Of a stretch of DNA of 64,000 nt, positions 24,542 to 33,620 are shown one piece after another (position 1 is the first letter of the stretch; every line of letters starts with the position of its first letter). The position numbers and the translations under genes are program-made. The notes beneath the pieces were generated by a model. The model made no database searches. It was not told the DNA's origin and saw nothing but the letters and a program-made list of their open reading frames with translations. Source of the stretch: Leadbetterella sp964423865 (GTDB lineage Bacteria; Bacteroidota; Bacteroidia; Cytophagales; Spirosomataceae); assembly GCA_964423865.1 (NCBI GenBank), contig CAYRGN010000004.1:66202-130201 (forward strand), written 5' to 3'.

Positions 24542-24661
24542 ATGGGAAATTCATTTGAAGCACCACCTCCAGCTGGTATGCCATGCCCTGTTTGTAGGGG
24601 CAGTAAAGTAAAAGATGATAAACCTTGTCCAGAATGCAAGGGAACGGGTCTGAGAAATTGA
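24542..24661 (+). CDS. 39-residue CxxCxGxG zinc-knuckle microprotein
   Basis: A short ORF that reads MGNSFEAPPPAGM, then CPVCRGSK, VKDDKP, CPECKGTG and LRN. The four cysteines (15, 18, 29, 32) form one complete DnaJ-type zinc centre of two CxxC knuckles. The kinase encoded 5.5 kb upstream carries ten such motifs. The gene is 106 bases after the membrane gene with an A-rich leader, same strand. Its size is below normal gene-calling limits, but motif density and the exact match to the cluster's own motif argue it is real. Function unknown. Confidence 0.65.
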   Translation: MGNSFEAPPPAGMPCPVCRGSKVKDDKPCPECKGTGLRN

Positions 24662-24835
24662 TAAACCATATGTTTATTAACGTTTAAGCTCAACCACCCG
24701 ATGATTTTTTGACCGACCTGATAGACTTAAATCAAGATAAAACCCAATGACATTTTCCTCTTTGACAGAAGCCTAAGAGGAGTAGATTTTCTATCCTTTT
24801 TTACCATTTCGTTCCAAATATTCAGTAAATATATA

Positions 24836-24902
24836 AAAAATTATCATATATAATAAACTTTTTATATATTTACGATATATTTATCATATAAGATAAACTT
24901 AT
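24836..24902 (+). promoter_or_regulatory. Tandem AT-rich operator-like repeats before the DUF4143 gene
   Basis: Two near-identical units, TTATCATATATAATAAACTT and TTATCATATAAGATAAACTT, lie about 35 bases apart just before the ATG at 24908. The second is an inverted repeat (TTATC-N6-GATAA). The layout suits a repressor or autoregulatory site; no binding protein is known. Confidence 0.5.
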
Positions 24903-24907
24903 TTGTA

Positions 24908-26113
24908 ATGAAAGAAAAGATTATCGTACGTCAAAAATACATAGATAAGCTAAAACCCTATATCGGGAAACAGCTTATCAAAGTTTTGGTTGGACAACGC
25001 AGAGTTGGGAAAAGCTATATTTTGTTACAGATTATAGAAGAAATCAAAAAACAGGACAAATGTGCTAACATTCTATATATCAATAAAGAAGATTTTAGTT
25101 TTGAACATATCAAAACCGCTTCTGATCTGAATGATTATGTATTAAAACATACCCAATCCGAAGTTAAAAATTATGTTTTCATTGACGAAATTCAGGAAAT
25201 TTCGGAATTTGAAAAAGCATTGAGAAGCCTCTTGCTCAATCCTGCTTATGATTTATATTGTACGGGAAGCAATGCCCATATTTTGTCGGGAGAGCTCTCC
25301 ACTTTTTTGAGTGGCAGATACATCGAAGTTCCTGTTTACAGCTTGTCATATAACGAATTTCGCACATTTCAGCAACTGGAAAATACCGAAGAAACATTGC
25401 AAAAATACCTTAAATTTGGAGGGTTGCCTTATTTGAAACATTTGACATTAGACGATAAAATTGTTTTCGATTATATCAAAGGAGTTTATAACACCATCAT
25501 TTACAAAGACTTAATACAACGTTACGAGATCAGGAATACCGCTTTTTTAGAAAGTTTTGTGCGATTTTTGGCAGACAATACCGGGCAGCTTTTTTCCGCA
25601 AAAAAAATCAGTAATTATCTCAAATCGCAACAAACCAATATCGGAGTTTCGCAGATTATCAATTATACCCACTACCTCACAAGTACTTATCTGATTCACA
25701 AGGTAAAACGTATGGATATTGTGGGAAAAAAGATTTTTGAAATCGGTGAAAAATTTTACTTTGAAGATTTAGGATTGCGACACGCTATTCACGGCTTTCG
25801 ACAGACCGATTATGGTAAAATTTTGGAAAATGCGGTTTATAGCCATTTGATAATAAACGGGTATGATGTAAAAGTGGGTCAAATCGGAAATTTGGAAATA
25901 GATTTTGTCTGCGAACGTGAAGGTGAAAAACTGTATGTACAGGTTTGCTACCTTTTACAGGAAGAAAAAACGATAGAACGAGAATTTGGAAACCTCCTTA
26001 AAATCAAGGATAATTACCCAAAAATGGTTGTTTCTGCTGATAATTTTTCGGGAAATACGTATGAAGGTATTCCACATATTCCTATCCGAAAGTTTCTATC
26101 GAAGTGGAATTGA
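24908..26113 (+). CDS. AAA_14 / DUF4143 family ATPase
   Basis: 401 residues. The P-loop VGQRRVGKSY (about 29-38) is followed by the Walker B-like FIDEIQEI and the sensor TGSNAHILSGE, typical of AAA_14. The C-terminal part (about 200-370) is the DUF4143 domain with FEDLGLRHAI, GKILENAVYSHL and EIDFVCER; the last resembles a PD-(D/E)xK-like strand, though nuclease activity is not established. Such proteins are common, mobile and often solitary in Bacteroidota. It closes the AT-rich island and follows the kinase cluster after a 246-base gap with its own operator, so it is probably independently regulated. Confidence 0.9.
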   Translation: MKEKIIVRQKYIDKLKPYIGKQLIKVLVGQRRVGKSYILLQIIEEIKKQDKCANILYINKEDFSFEHIKTASDLNDYVLKHTQSEVKNYVFIDEIQEISEFEKALRSLLLNPAYDLYCTGSNAHILSGELSTFLSGRYIEVPVYSLSYNEFRTFQQLENTEETLQKYLKFGGLPYLKHLTLDDKIVFDYIKGVYNTIIYKDLIQRYEIRNTAFLESFVRFLADNTGQLFSAKKISNYLKSQQTNIGVSQIINYTHYLTSTYLIHKVKRMDIVGKKIFEIGEKFYFEDLGLRHAIHGFRQTDYGKILENAVYSHLIINGYDVKVGQIGNLEIDFVCEREGEKLYVQVCYLLQEEKTIEREFGNLLKIKDNYPKMVVSADNFSGNTYEGIPHIPIRKFLSKWN

Positions 26114-26145
26114 TATCGCAGGGGCGCCCCCCTTATCACCCCCTA

Positions 26146-28080
26146 TCATCCAATAATCACCGCTCCGAGGGGGGGCAAGCTTAACTGTACGGATTGCTCA
26201 AAGCCGTGGCTGGGTTCATTTTCCACATAGATATTGGGATTCGTTACGCCGGAACCTCCGTACTTTTTATGGTCTGAATTCAGCAACTCTTTGTAGGATT
26301 CCCGAGCCGGCACCCCCACACGGTAATGGTGATGCGGGTTGGGCGTAAGGTTCAATACAATCAGCACATTCCCCGACACGGTCTTCCGCATATAGCTCAC
26401 TACGCTGTTCCGGGTATCCGAGCCGTCTATCCACTGGAAACAATCCGGGTGAAACTGCTTGATGTGGAGGGCCTCCTGCGTTTTATAAAGATGGTTCAGG
26501 TCGGCGATCAGCTCCTTTACCCCCCGGTGGCGTTCACTGTCCAGGAGGTGCCAGTCGAGGCTCTGCTCAAAATTCCATTCCCGGATCTGTCCGAATTCCC
26601 CTCCCATAAAAATGAGTTTGGTACCGGGATGGGTAAACATATAGGAGAACAACAAACGCAGATTAGCAAATTTCTGCCAGACGTCTCCCGGCATTTTGGT
26701 AAGCAACGAGCCTTTCCCGTACACCACTTCGTCATGCGACAACGGCAACATAAAGTTCTCACTGAATGCGTATACCAGACTAAAAGTAAGGTCATTCTGG
26801 TGCCATTTCCGGTACATGGGATCGCGGGCGAAATACTTGAGGGTGTCGTTCATCCACCCCATCATCCACTTCATTCCAAAGCCCAAGCCACCGGCATATA
26901 CCGGCCGGGAGACCCCGGGAAACGCCGTAGATTCTTCGGCTATGGTCTGCACATCGGGATAAAACCGATAGATTTCCTCGTTGAGTTCCTTGAAGAGGGA
27001 AATCACTTCGAGGTTTTCTCTTCCTCCGAAAACATTGGGTACCCATTGTCCCTCCTGGCGGGAATAGTCGCGGTACAGCATGGAAGCCACCGCATCTACC
27101 CTTAGCCCGTCAGCATGGAAACGTTCCAGCCAGAACAGGGCATTGCTGATAAGGAATGAGCGCACCTCGTATCTTCCGTAGTTGAAAATATAGGATTTCC
27201 AGTCGGGGTGGTACCCCTCCTTGGGGTCTTCGTGTTCGTACAGGGCGGTGCCGTCAAAACGAAATATGCCGTTGGCATCTCCCGGAAAGTGGGAAGGCAC
27301 CCAGTCGAGGATCACCCCGATTCCCGCGATATGCAACTGTTCTACGAGGTACATAAAGTCCTGGGGAGTACCCTGGCGGCTGCTTACCGCGAAATACCCG
27401 GTGATCTGGTATCCCCACGAGGGCTCGTAGGGGTGCTGCATCACGGGCATAAATTCTACATGGGTAAAGCCGGTTTCTTTCAGGTAAGGCACCAGGGCAT
27501 CGGCTATCTCCCTGTAATTCAGTTTGCGGTCAGGCTCGGAAGGGTCTCTCCTCCATGAACCGAGATGCACTTCATATACCGAAAAAGGCGAATCCAGACT
27601 GTTCTTTTCCCAGCGGTTTTTCATCCAGTCTTTGTCCTTCCATTCGTACCAGGTATCCCAGACTACCGAAGAAGTACGGGGCGATTCTTCCCAACGCAAA
27701 GCGAAAGGATCTCCTTTTTCGGAGACGATACCGTGGTTATTCGACACGATCCTGTATTTGAAGATCTCCCCGTTACCAATATTCGGAATCCACCCTTCCC
27801 AGATTCCGGAGCCGTCCCACCGCGGATTCAGAGGATGATTGTGATGGTCCCAGCCGTTAAAATTTCCAATCACATTCACCGACCGGGCGTTAGGCGCCCA
27901 CACCGCGAAATAAGTACCCACCACCCCCTGGTATTCCACCACGTGGGTTCCCATCTTCTCGTAGAGGCGAAAGTGCTTCCCTGATTTAAAAAGGCCTATG
28001 TCAAAATCAGTAAACAGGGAATAGGCTTCCACGTTTTTGAACTCCTGAACAGGTTGGGGAGCATCTTTCTTCTTTGCCAT
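26146..28080 (-). CDS. glgB: 1,4-alpha-glucan branching enzyme
   Basis: Forms alpha-1,6 branches in glycogen. The 644-residue protein has an N-terminal CBM48-type domain (GVVGTYFAVWAPNARSVNVI), then the GH13 barrel with GLRVDAVASMLYRDYS (Asp nucleophile), AEESTAFPG (general acid Glu) and LPLSHDEVVYGKGS (transition-state Asp), and an all-beta C-terminal domain. Length is in the normal range. No other glg gene lies nearby; it forms the right shoulder of the AT-rich island. The ATG is followed by a short basic N-terminus (MAKKKDAPQPVQ). Confidence 0.96.
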   Translation of the reverse strand: MAKKKDAPQPVQEFKNVEAYSLFTDFDIGLFKSGKHFRLYEKMGTHVVEYQGVVGTYFAVWAPNARSVNVIGNFNGWDHHNHPLNPRWDGSGIWEGWIPNIGNGEIFKYRIVSNNHGIVSEKGDPFALRWEESPRTSSVVWDTWYEWKDKDWMKNRWEKNSLDSPFSVYEVHLGSWRRDPSEPDRKLNYREIADALVPYLKETGFTHVEFMPVMQHPYEPSWGYQITGYFAVSSRQGTPQDFMYLVEQLHIAGIGVILDWVPSHFPGDANGIFRFDGTALYEHEDPKEGYHPDWKSYIFNYGRYEVRSFLISNALFWLERFHADGLRVDAVASMLYRDYSRQEGQWVPNVFGGRENLEVISLFKELNEEIYRFYPDVQTIAEESTAFPGVSRPVYAGGLGFGMKWMMGWMNDTLKYFARDPMYRKWHQNDLTFSLVYAFSENFMLPLSHDEVVYGKGSLLTKMPGDVWQKFANLRLLFSYMFTHPGTKLIFMGGEFGQIREWNFEQSLDWHLLDSERHRGVKELIADLNHLYKTQEALHIKQFHPDCFQWIDGSDTRNSVVSYMRKTVSGNVLIVLNLTPNPHHHYRVGVPARESYKELLNSDHKKYGGSGVTNPNIYVENEPSHGFEQSVQLSLPPLGAVIIG

Positions 28081-28232
28081 TAGAAAAGTGATATTTTCTA
28101 CAAAAAAGAGAAAACTTTTCAGTTTTTCAAAACATTTATTTTTACGGAAATTTTTTTTATGCTGATAATTTTAGATTTTTGATTTATTAACTGTCTGATC
28201 CGCGGCCCCTGGGGTCTGCATATAAACGGGAT

Positions 28233-28634
28233 ATGATCAATATTAAGAAAACTGACGAATACGTTATTTTTACGCCGGAATCCGCCACTTTCGATGACAA
28301 CACCTCCGCGGTACTGGAAAAAGCGGTGGCCGGACTATATTCTTCCGAGGGAAGGATAAATTTTATCGTTGACCTCGACCGGATCTCTTCGCTTGCGGTA
28401 TCTGCCGTAGTGCTTTTTGATAAGGTTCAAAAGATTGCCCGGCGGGAGTCGGGACTGTTTGTAACGGTGGTGAACAATGACCTGGTGACCGATGTAATTG
28501 CGGACAATTCCCAGTTTGAGCTCCTGATGTTGTCTTCGGTAGACGAAGCGATTGAAGCGGTATATATGCACACGCAGGATAACGAATACGACGATGGGGA
28601 AGAAGCTGAATTTGGCGAAGAAAATGACTACTGA
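28233..28634 (+). CDS. STAS-like (anti-anti-sigma factor type) protein with acidic tail
   Basis: 133 residues. The first 110 resemble a STAS domain: NFIVDLDRISSLAVSAVVLF corresponds to the strand and helix that normally carry the phosphorylated Ser of SpoIIAA-like proteins, though the exact acceptor is uncertain (LAVSAV). The last 20 residues are very acidic (DNEYDDGEEAEFGEENDY). It ends 3 bases before rnz, so the two are one transcript; a similar STAS-rnz pair occurs in other Bacteroidota to my knowledge. The domain call is moderate. Confidence 0.75.
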   Translation: MINIKKTDEYVIFTPESATFDDNTSAVLEKAVAGLYSSEGRINFIVDLDRISSLAVSAVVLFDKVQKIARRESGLFVTVVNNDLVTDVIADNSQFELLMLSSVDEAIEAVYMHTQDNEYDDGEEAEFGEENDY

Positions 28635-28637
28635 TCT

Positions 28638-29543
28638 TTGAAATTAACCCTCTTAGGCACCGGCTCCGCCACTCCGATCACCGAACGGAGGCCCTCCGCA
28701 GCTTACCTGGACCTTGGCAACGAGAGTATCCTGATAGACTGCGGAGAGGGAACGCAATTCCAGATGCTGAAATACAAGGTTCGGTTTTCCCGCCTGAAAT
28801 ATATCCTGATTACCCACCTGCACGGAGACCACTTTTACGGGCTCATCGCTCTGATTAACACCCTGAACAATACCGGCCGTACTGAGCCACTGGTGCTGAT
28901 CGGTCCGCGGGGGTTGGACGAAATCATCAGCGTACAGCTCCGTTACAGCCAGTCATTCCTGAATTATACCCTCGATTTTCGTGCTACGGATCCTGATAGC
29001 CCCCAAGAGATTTTTTCCAATGAAAAGATCAGTATCCGGGCCTTCCCCCTGCGGCACCGGATACCCTGCACGGGCTTTCTCATTGCTGAAAAACCGGCAC
29101 CCCGGAAAATCCTGGCGGAGAAACTGCCGGCCGATTTCCCCCTGCCCTATTTTAAAATGCTGAAAGAAGGACTGGACATTACCGATGCGCTTTCGGGAAA
29201 GACCTACCTGAACCGGGAGTACACCGCAGACCCGGAGCCGCCCCGCAAGCTGGCTTACTGCTCAGACACCGTCTACGACCCGGGCATTGTGCAATACATT
29301 CAAAACGCCGATCTGCTGTATCACGAAAGTACGTTTACTACGGAACTGGCCGGCCGCGCCGCCATGACTTTTCACAGTACCGCGGCCCAGGCAGCCGATA
29401 TTGCCCGGAGAGCGGAGGTTAAACAGCTGGTGATCGGTCATTTCTCTTCCCGGTATAAGGTACTCGACAGTTTCCTGGCCGAATCACAGGCCGTATTTCC
29501 GCACACCGCTCTGGCAGAGGAAGGAAAAGTTTTTGAGGTCTGA
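28638..29543 (+). CDS. rnz: Ribonuclease Z
   Basis: Endonuclease that matures tRNA 3' ends. 301 residues, usual for the short form. The metallo-beta-lactamase motif THLHGDHFYG is near residue 57, with SDTVYD (metal Asp) and HFSSRY (last metal His) later; the flexible arm region around residues 160-200 is present. It starts at TTG (28638) three bases after the STAS stop; no in-frame ATG is available before the conserved KLTLLGTGSATP start, so TTG is required. Catalytic residues appear complete. Confidence 0.95.
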   Translation: MKLTLLGTGSATPITERRPSAAYLDLGNESILIDCGEGTQFQMLKYKVRFSRLKYILITHLHGDHFYGLIALINTLNNTGRTEPLVLIGPRGLDEIISVQLRYSQSFLNYTLDFRATDPDSPQEIFSNEKISIRAFPLRHRIPCTGFLIAEKPAPRKILAEKLPADFPLPYFKMLKEGLDITDALSGKTYLNREYTADPEPPRKLAYCSDTVYDPGIVQYIQNADLLYHESTFTTELAGRAAMTFHSTAAQAADIARRAEVKQLVIGHFSSRYKVLDSFLAESQAVFPHTALAEEGKVFEV

Positions 29544-29587
29544 TACTATCCTTATATTCTCCGGGTAAAATTTCCCGAAAAAACCCC

Positions 29588-29595
29588 TATTTTTG
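29588..29595 (+). promoter_or_regulatory. -7 element for alaS
   Basis: TATTTTTG matches the Bacteroidota TAnnTTTG consensus and lies 27 bases before the alaS ATG. A clear TTG -33 box at the expected distance was not seen. Confidence 0.5.
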
Positions 29596-29622
29596 TAGCG
29601 TATAAAACTTTCTCCCCCCATA

Positions 29623-32295
29623 ATGACATCGCACCAGATTCGTAAGGCATTTTTAGATTTTTTTGAAGAAAGAGGACACCTCATTGTCCCGTCGGCACCC
29701 TTGGTGGCGAAGAACGACCCTACCCTGATGTTTAACAATTCAGGAATGGCCCAGTTCAAGGATTTTTTCCTGGGAAACGGCACTCCACCGAGCAAAAGAA
29801 TAGCCGATACACAAAAGTGCCTGAGGGTCAGCGGGAAGCACAACGACCTGGAAGAAGTAGGCTTTGACACCTACCACCACACCATGTTTGAGATGCTGGG
29901 CAACTGGTCTTTTGGAGATTACTTCAAAAAAGAGGCCCTGGCGTGGTCGTGGGAGCTGCTGACCGAAGTCTATAAACTGCCTAAAGACCGGATTTATGTC
30001 TCCGTATTTGAAGGAAATGAAGCCGAAGGCGTGCCTTTTGACCAGGAGGCTTTCGACATCTGGAAAGGCATTATCGGCGATGATAGCCGGATTATTTTCG
30101 GAAACAAAAAAGATAATTTTTGGGAGATGGGTGATATTGGCCCGTGCGGTCCCTGTTCCGAAATACATATCGACCTGAGAGACCAGGAAGAAGTAGACAA
30201 GCAAGGGGGAAGAGAGCTGGTGAACCAGGATCATCCTCAGGTGGTGGAAATCTGGAATAACGTATTCATGCAGTACGAGCGCAAAGCCGATGGCACGCTG
30301 ATTCCCCTGCCGGAGAGGCATGTAGACACGGGTATGGGCTTTGAACGCCTTTGTATGGCCATACAGGGCAAAAAATCCAATTACGATACCGACCTTTTCC
30401 AGAATACCATTCGGGTAATTGAAGAATTGTCCGGAAAGAAATACGGAGAAAACGGTACGCTCTCTTCGGATAATTATACCGATGTGGCCATGCGGGTTAT
30501 CGCAGACCACCTGAGGGCGGTGAGTTTTACCATCGCAGACGGGCAATTGCCTTCCAACTCCAAAGCGGGCTATGTGATCCGCCGGATCTTGAGAAGGGCC
30601 CTGCGCTACGGTTATTCCTACCTTAATTTCAGAGAGCCGTTTATGTCTAAGCTGGTGCCGGTTCTGGCTGCGCAGTTTGCCCAGGTATTCCCCGAATTGC
30701 AGGCACAGGTAGATTTTGTAAGTAAGGTAGTGGAAGAAGAGGAAAAAACCTTCTTACGCACCCTGGAACTGGGATTGAAGCGCCTGGATACCATATTCCG
30801 GGAAGAAAAAGACCAGAAGATACTTCCGGGAGAAACCGTGTTCGAGTTGTCGGATACCTTTGGTTTCCCGGTAGACCTGACCGCACTCATCGCGAAAGAA
30901 AAAGGGTTTTCGGTAGACGAAGAAGGCTACAAAAAAGCCCTGGAAGAACAGAAGGCCCGAAGCCGCAAAGACGCGGAAAAAGAAGCGGCCGACTGGGTAG
31001 AGCTGGGCGACACCGACGGTGTAGAATTTTTAGGTTACGAGCTGTCTGCCGCAACCGCCCAGCTGATGAAATACCGGGTAAGCAAAACCAAAGCCGGACA
31101 GGAAGTGCATATCGTACTTGACCGCACCCCTTTCTATGCCGAAATGGGCGGACAAGTAGGCGACACCGGCACCCTTACCGTGCATTCGGAAGGGAAAGCG
31201 CATACTTTACATGTGGTGGATACCAAAAAGGAGAACGACCTTTTCCTGCACATTGTGAAAGACAAAAACGCGTCGGAGATACTGAGCAAGTTAAGCGGTA
31301 CGGTAGAAGTACTGGCCGAAATCAACACGGAGAGGAGAACGAACATTGAAAAAAACCACTCTGCCACCCACCTGATGCTGGCCGCATTGAGGGAGGTATT
31401 GGGCAATCACATTATCCAGCGGGGTTCGTACCAGAACGATGAAGTTACCCGCTTCGACTTCTCCCATTTTTCGAAAGTCACAGACGAAGAGCTTCGGAAA
31501 GTAGAAGATATAGTCAACCGGAAAATCCGGGAAAACATTGCCCTGGATGAAAAGCGTAATGTACCGTTTGACGACGCCCTGGCCTTGGGCGCTACGGCCA
31601 CTTTCGGAGAAAAATACGGCGATTTCGTACGTGTGATCACCTTTGATCCCGGGTTTTCGGTAGAGCTTTGCGGAGGTACACACGTAAAAGCCACGGGAGA
31701 GATCGGGCTGTTCCGGTTTATTTCCGAGGGCTCGGTGTCGGCGGGAGTAAGGCGGGTGGAAGCGGTGACCGGGGTGAAGGCCCTTGAACTTCTCCGTCAA
31801 CAGTCCGACCTGATCGCAGAACTGAAAGAAATTCTAAAATCCACCGACCTGCTCAAAGCGGTAGAGCAACTGAAAGCAGACAACGCGGTCTTACAAAAGA
31901 AAATAGAGACTTTTGAGAATGCCACAGTTCAAGCGGCGAAAATAGCCTTGCTCAGTAAGGTAGAGAACCTGAAAGGCATGAACGTAGTGGCCCAGCGCGT
32001 AAACGTACCCAACGCGGATGCCCTGAAGCAACTGGCGTTCGGGTTAAAGCAAAATATGGGTAAACCGGTGGTCATCCTGGGAGCGGTGGTAAACGACAAA
32101 CCCCAATTGGCTATTCTGATCGATGAAAACGTGGTCAAAGAGAAGAACCTGAACGCGGGTACTATCGTTCGGGAGGTGGCGAAGCTGATGAAAGGCGGCG
32201 GCGGCGGGCAACCGCATTTTGCCACGGCAGGGGGTAGTGACATCAAAGGGCTGGACGATGCCATTGAGGCGGCGAAGGCGGCGGTACTGGGGTAA
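29623..32295 (+). CDS. alaS: Alanyl-tRNA synthetase
   Basis: 890 residues, full length. The class II catalytic domain begins RKAFLDFFEERGHLIVPSAP and includes HTMFEMLGNWSFGDYF. The editing domain carries KNHSATHLMLAALR (first two metal His) and LCGGTHVKATGEIG (Cys and His), and the C-Ala domain contains the terminal GGGGGQPHFATAGG. All metal-binding editing residues are present. The stop is followed by the AT-rich toxin-antitoxin patch, so no downstream partner is evident. Confidence 0.98.
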   Translation: MTSHQIRKAFLDFFEERGHLIVPSAPLVAKNDPTLMFNNSGMAQFKDFFLGNGTPPSKRIADTQKCLRVSGKHNDLEEVGFDTYHHTMFEMLGNWSFGDYFKKEALAWSWELLTEVYKLPKDRIYVSVFEGNEAEGVPFDQEAFDIWKGIIGDDSRIIFGNKKDNFWEMGDIGPCGPCSEIHIDLRDQEEVDKQGGRELVNQDHPQVVEIWNNVFMQYERKADGTLIPLPERHVDTGMGFERLCMAIQGKKSNYDTDLFQNTIRVIEELSGKKYGENGTLSSDNYTDVAMRVIADHLRAVSFTIADGQLPSNSKAGYVIRRILRRALRYGYSYLNFREPFMSKLVPVLAAQFAQVFPELQAQVDFVSKVVEEEEKTFLRTLELGLKRLDTIFREEKDQKILPGETVFELSDTFGFPVDLTALIAKEKGFSVDEEGYKKALEEQKARSRKDAEKEAADWVELGDTDGVEFLGYELSAATAQLMKYRVSKTKAGQEVHIVLDRTPFYAEMGGQVGDTGTLTVHSEGKAHTLHVVDTKKENDLFLHIVKDKNASEILSKLSGTVEVLAEINTERRTNIEKNHSATHLMLAALREVLGNHIIQRGSYQNDEVTRFDFSHFSKVTDEELRKVEDIVNRKIRENIALDEKRNVPFDDALALGATATFGEKYGDFVRVITFDPGFSVELCGGTHVKATGEIGLFRFISEGSVSAGVRRVEAVTGVKALELLRQQSDLIAELKEILKSTDLLKAVEQLKADNAVLQKKIETFENATVQAAKIALLSKVENLKGMNVVAQRVNVPNADALKQLAFGLKQNMGKPVVILGAVVNDKPQLAILIDENVVKEKNLNAGTIVREVAKLMKGGGGGQPHFATAGGSDIKGLDDAIEAAKAAVLG

Positions 32296-32481
32296 GGACA
32301 TAATAAGAGTAGACTTGTTGGACTCGTATTCTAAATAACCTCTAGCAGAACCGTTTTTCAAAGAGACTCTGCCGAAACAAAAGACTAAATAAGGTTCGAG
32401 AGAACTTTAACTTTTACTCGGATGACAGTAATAGATTATCAAAAAGGTGGTATATTTGGTATACTAATTTAAAATCATTTA

Positions 32482-32718
32482 ATGATGAACTCCCAGGCAT
32501 TAGATACTAAAATGGAGTTAATTCAATGGCTATCTACATTGGAGGACAAGGCTATTTTGGACAAACTGGTTAAATTCAGACAAGAAGAAAGCAAAGACTG
32601 GTGGGAATCTATTTCCAAAGAAGAGCAGGATTCTATTGAAATGGGGATTTCAGATGCTGAAAATGGAAAACTAAAGCCTCACTCAACAGCAAGAAAACTT
32701 TATGAAAAATGGTTATGA
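32482..32718 (+). CDS. Antitoxin of a ParE/RelE-type module
   Basis: 78 residues (two adjacent ATGs at 32482 and 32485). The order DTKMELIQWLSTLEDKAI, KDWWESISKEEQDSIEMGI and the KLYEKWL end matches a common Bacteroidota addiction-module antitoxin that partners a RelE/ParE-type toxin. It overlaps the toxin gene by 17 bases, which fits coupled translation. No ribbon-helix-helix motif is obvious at the N-terminus, so DNA binding is uncertain. Its intact state alongside decayed neighbours suggests it is the patch's functional module. Confidence 0.85.
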   Translation: MMNSQALDTKMELIQWLSTLEDKAILDKLVKFRQEESKDWWESISKEEQDSIEMGISDAENGKLKPHSTARKLYEKWL

Positions 32719-33001
32719 AATCCTATGGACAGACAACGCTCTTGATGAACTAGCCAAAACGATTGAATATCTCGAAGTAAAATTCACCGACAGGGAAATA
32801 AAGAAACTGGTTTCAAAGATTGAGGATACAACTGCACTAATATCCCAGAATCCAAATATCTATCCAAAATCAGACCGTAAGAATGTACATAAAGCAGTAG
32901 TCTTAAAACACAATACACTTTATTACAGAATAGTTAGGAATACTATCGAGATACTTTCTTTTTTTTCAAACAGGCAAAGCCCTACAAAAAGAAGAATATA
33001 A
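32702..33001 (+). CDS. RelE/ParE-family toxin
   Basis: 99 residues starting MKNGYEILWTDNALDELAKT, then IEYLEVKFTDREIKKLVSKI, ISQNPNIYPKS, and HKAVVLKHNTLYYRIV with a final NRQSPTKRR. That is the ParE/RelE-like fold order seen with this antitoxin type. RelE members cut mRNA on ribosomes whereas ParE members inhibit gyrase; the sequence does not decide which. It overlaps the antitoxin by 17 bases. The reading frame is intact. Confidence 0.85.
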   Translation: MKNGYEILWTDNALDELAKTIEYLEVKFTDREIKKLVSKIEDTTALISQNPNIYPKSDRKNVHKAVVLKHNTLYYRIVRNTIEILSFFSNRQSPTKRRI

Positions 33002-33043
33002 AAATAATCATATTTCTTACTGGCGTAGTCAAGAACTTTTGAG

Positions 33044-33620
33044 ATGCAGCACAAAAATCTTTACATTATCGCAGGCTGTAACGGTGCCGGAAAGACCACC
33101 GCTTCGTTCACCATTCTGCCAGAGATTTTAGCGTGTAAAGAGTTTGTCAATGCCGATGAAATCGCCAAAGGCCTGTCGCCTTTTCAACCGGAAAAGTAGC
33201 CATTGAAGCAGGCTTAACAGAATTAATGAATTACTGAAAGCCGGAGAAAACTTTGCTTTTGAAACTACACTTTCATCTAAAAGTTATCGCACAAAAATAG
33301 CAGAAGCTCAACAAAATGGATATACGGTTACGTTGTTGTTCTTTTGGCTTCAAAATGTAGAATTGGCCCAGGAAAGAGTTAAAACAAGAGTATTGGAAGG
33401 AGGACATACTATTGAACCGGAAGTTATCAGAAGGCGTTATTATAAAGGAATTCAAAATTTGTTTGATATATATCTGCCTATTGTAGATGAGGCTATGATT
33501 TTGGATAATACACAAGGTAAATCCGAAATTATTGCGGAAAAGGACATCAACGAAGAAATTAATATTATTAACTCCGGAAAGTTCGATAAATTAAAATTTT
33601 ATTATGACCAACGAAGCTAA
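33044..33620 (+). pseudogene. Broken zeta-toxin-like P-loop kinase
   Basis: The ORF from 33044 encodes MQHKNLYIIAGCNGAGKTTA (Walker A) and EFVNADEIAKGLSPFQPEK before a TAG at 33197. The alignable sequence then continues in two other frames: VAIEAG, and then NRINELLKAGENFAFETTLS through to a TAA at 33618. One base appears lost after PEK and about ten around residue 58. Zeta/AAA_33-type toxins phosphorylate UDP-N-acetylglucosamine precursors; this copy cannot yield the whole protein. Sequencing error is possible, but two independent breaks favour decay. Confidence 0.8.

Noticed and set aside
14820..24661. CRISPR array or Cas genes in the island
   Set aside because: No regularly spaced direct repeats of 20-40 bases and no Cas motif were found; the repeats seen are operator-like or coding.
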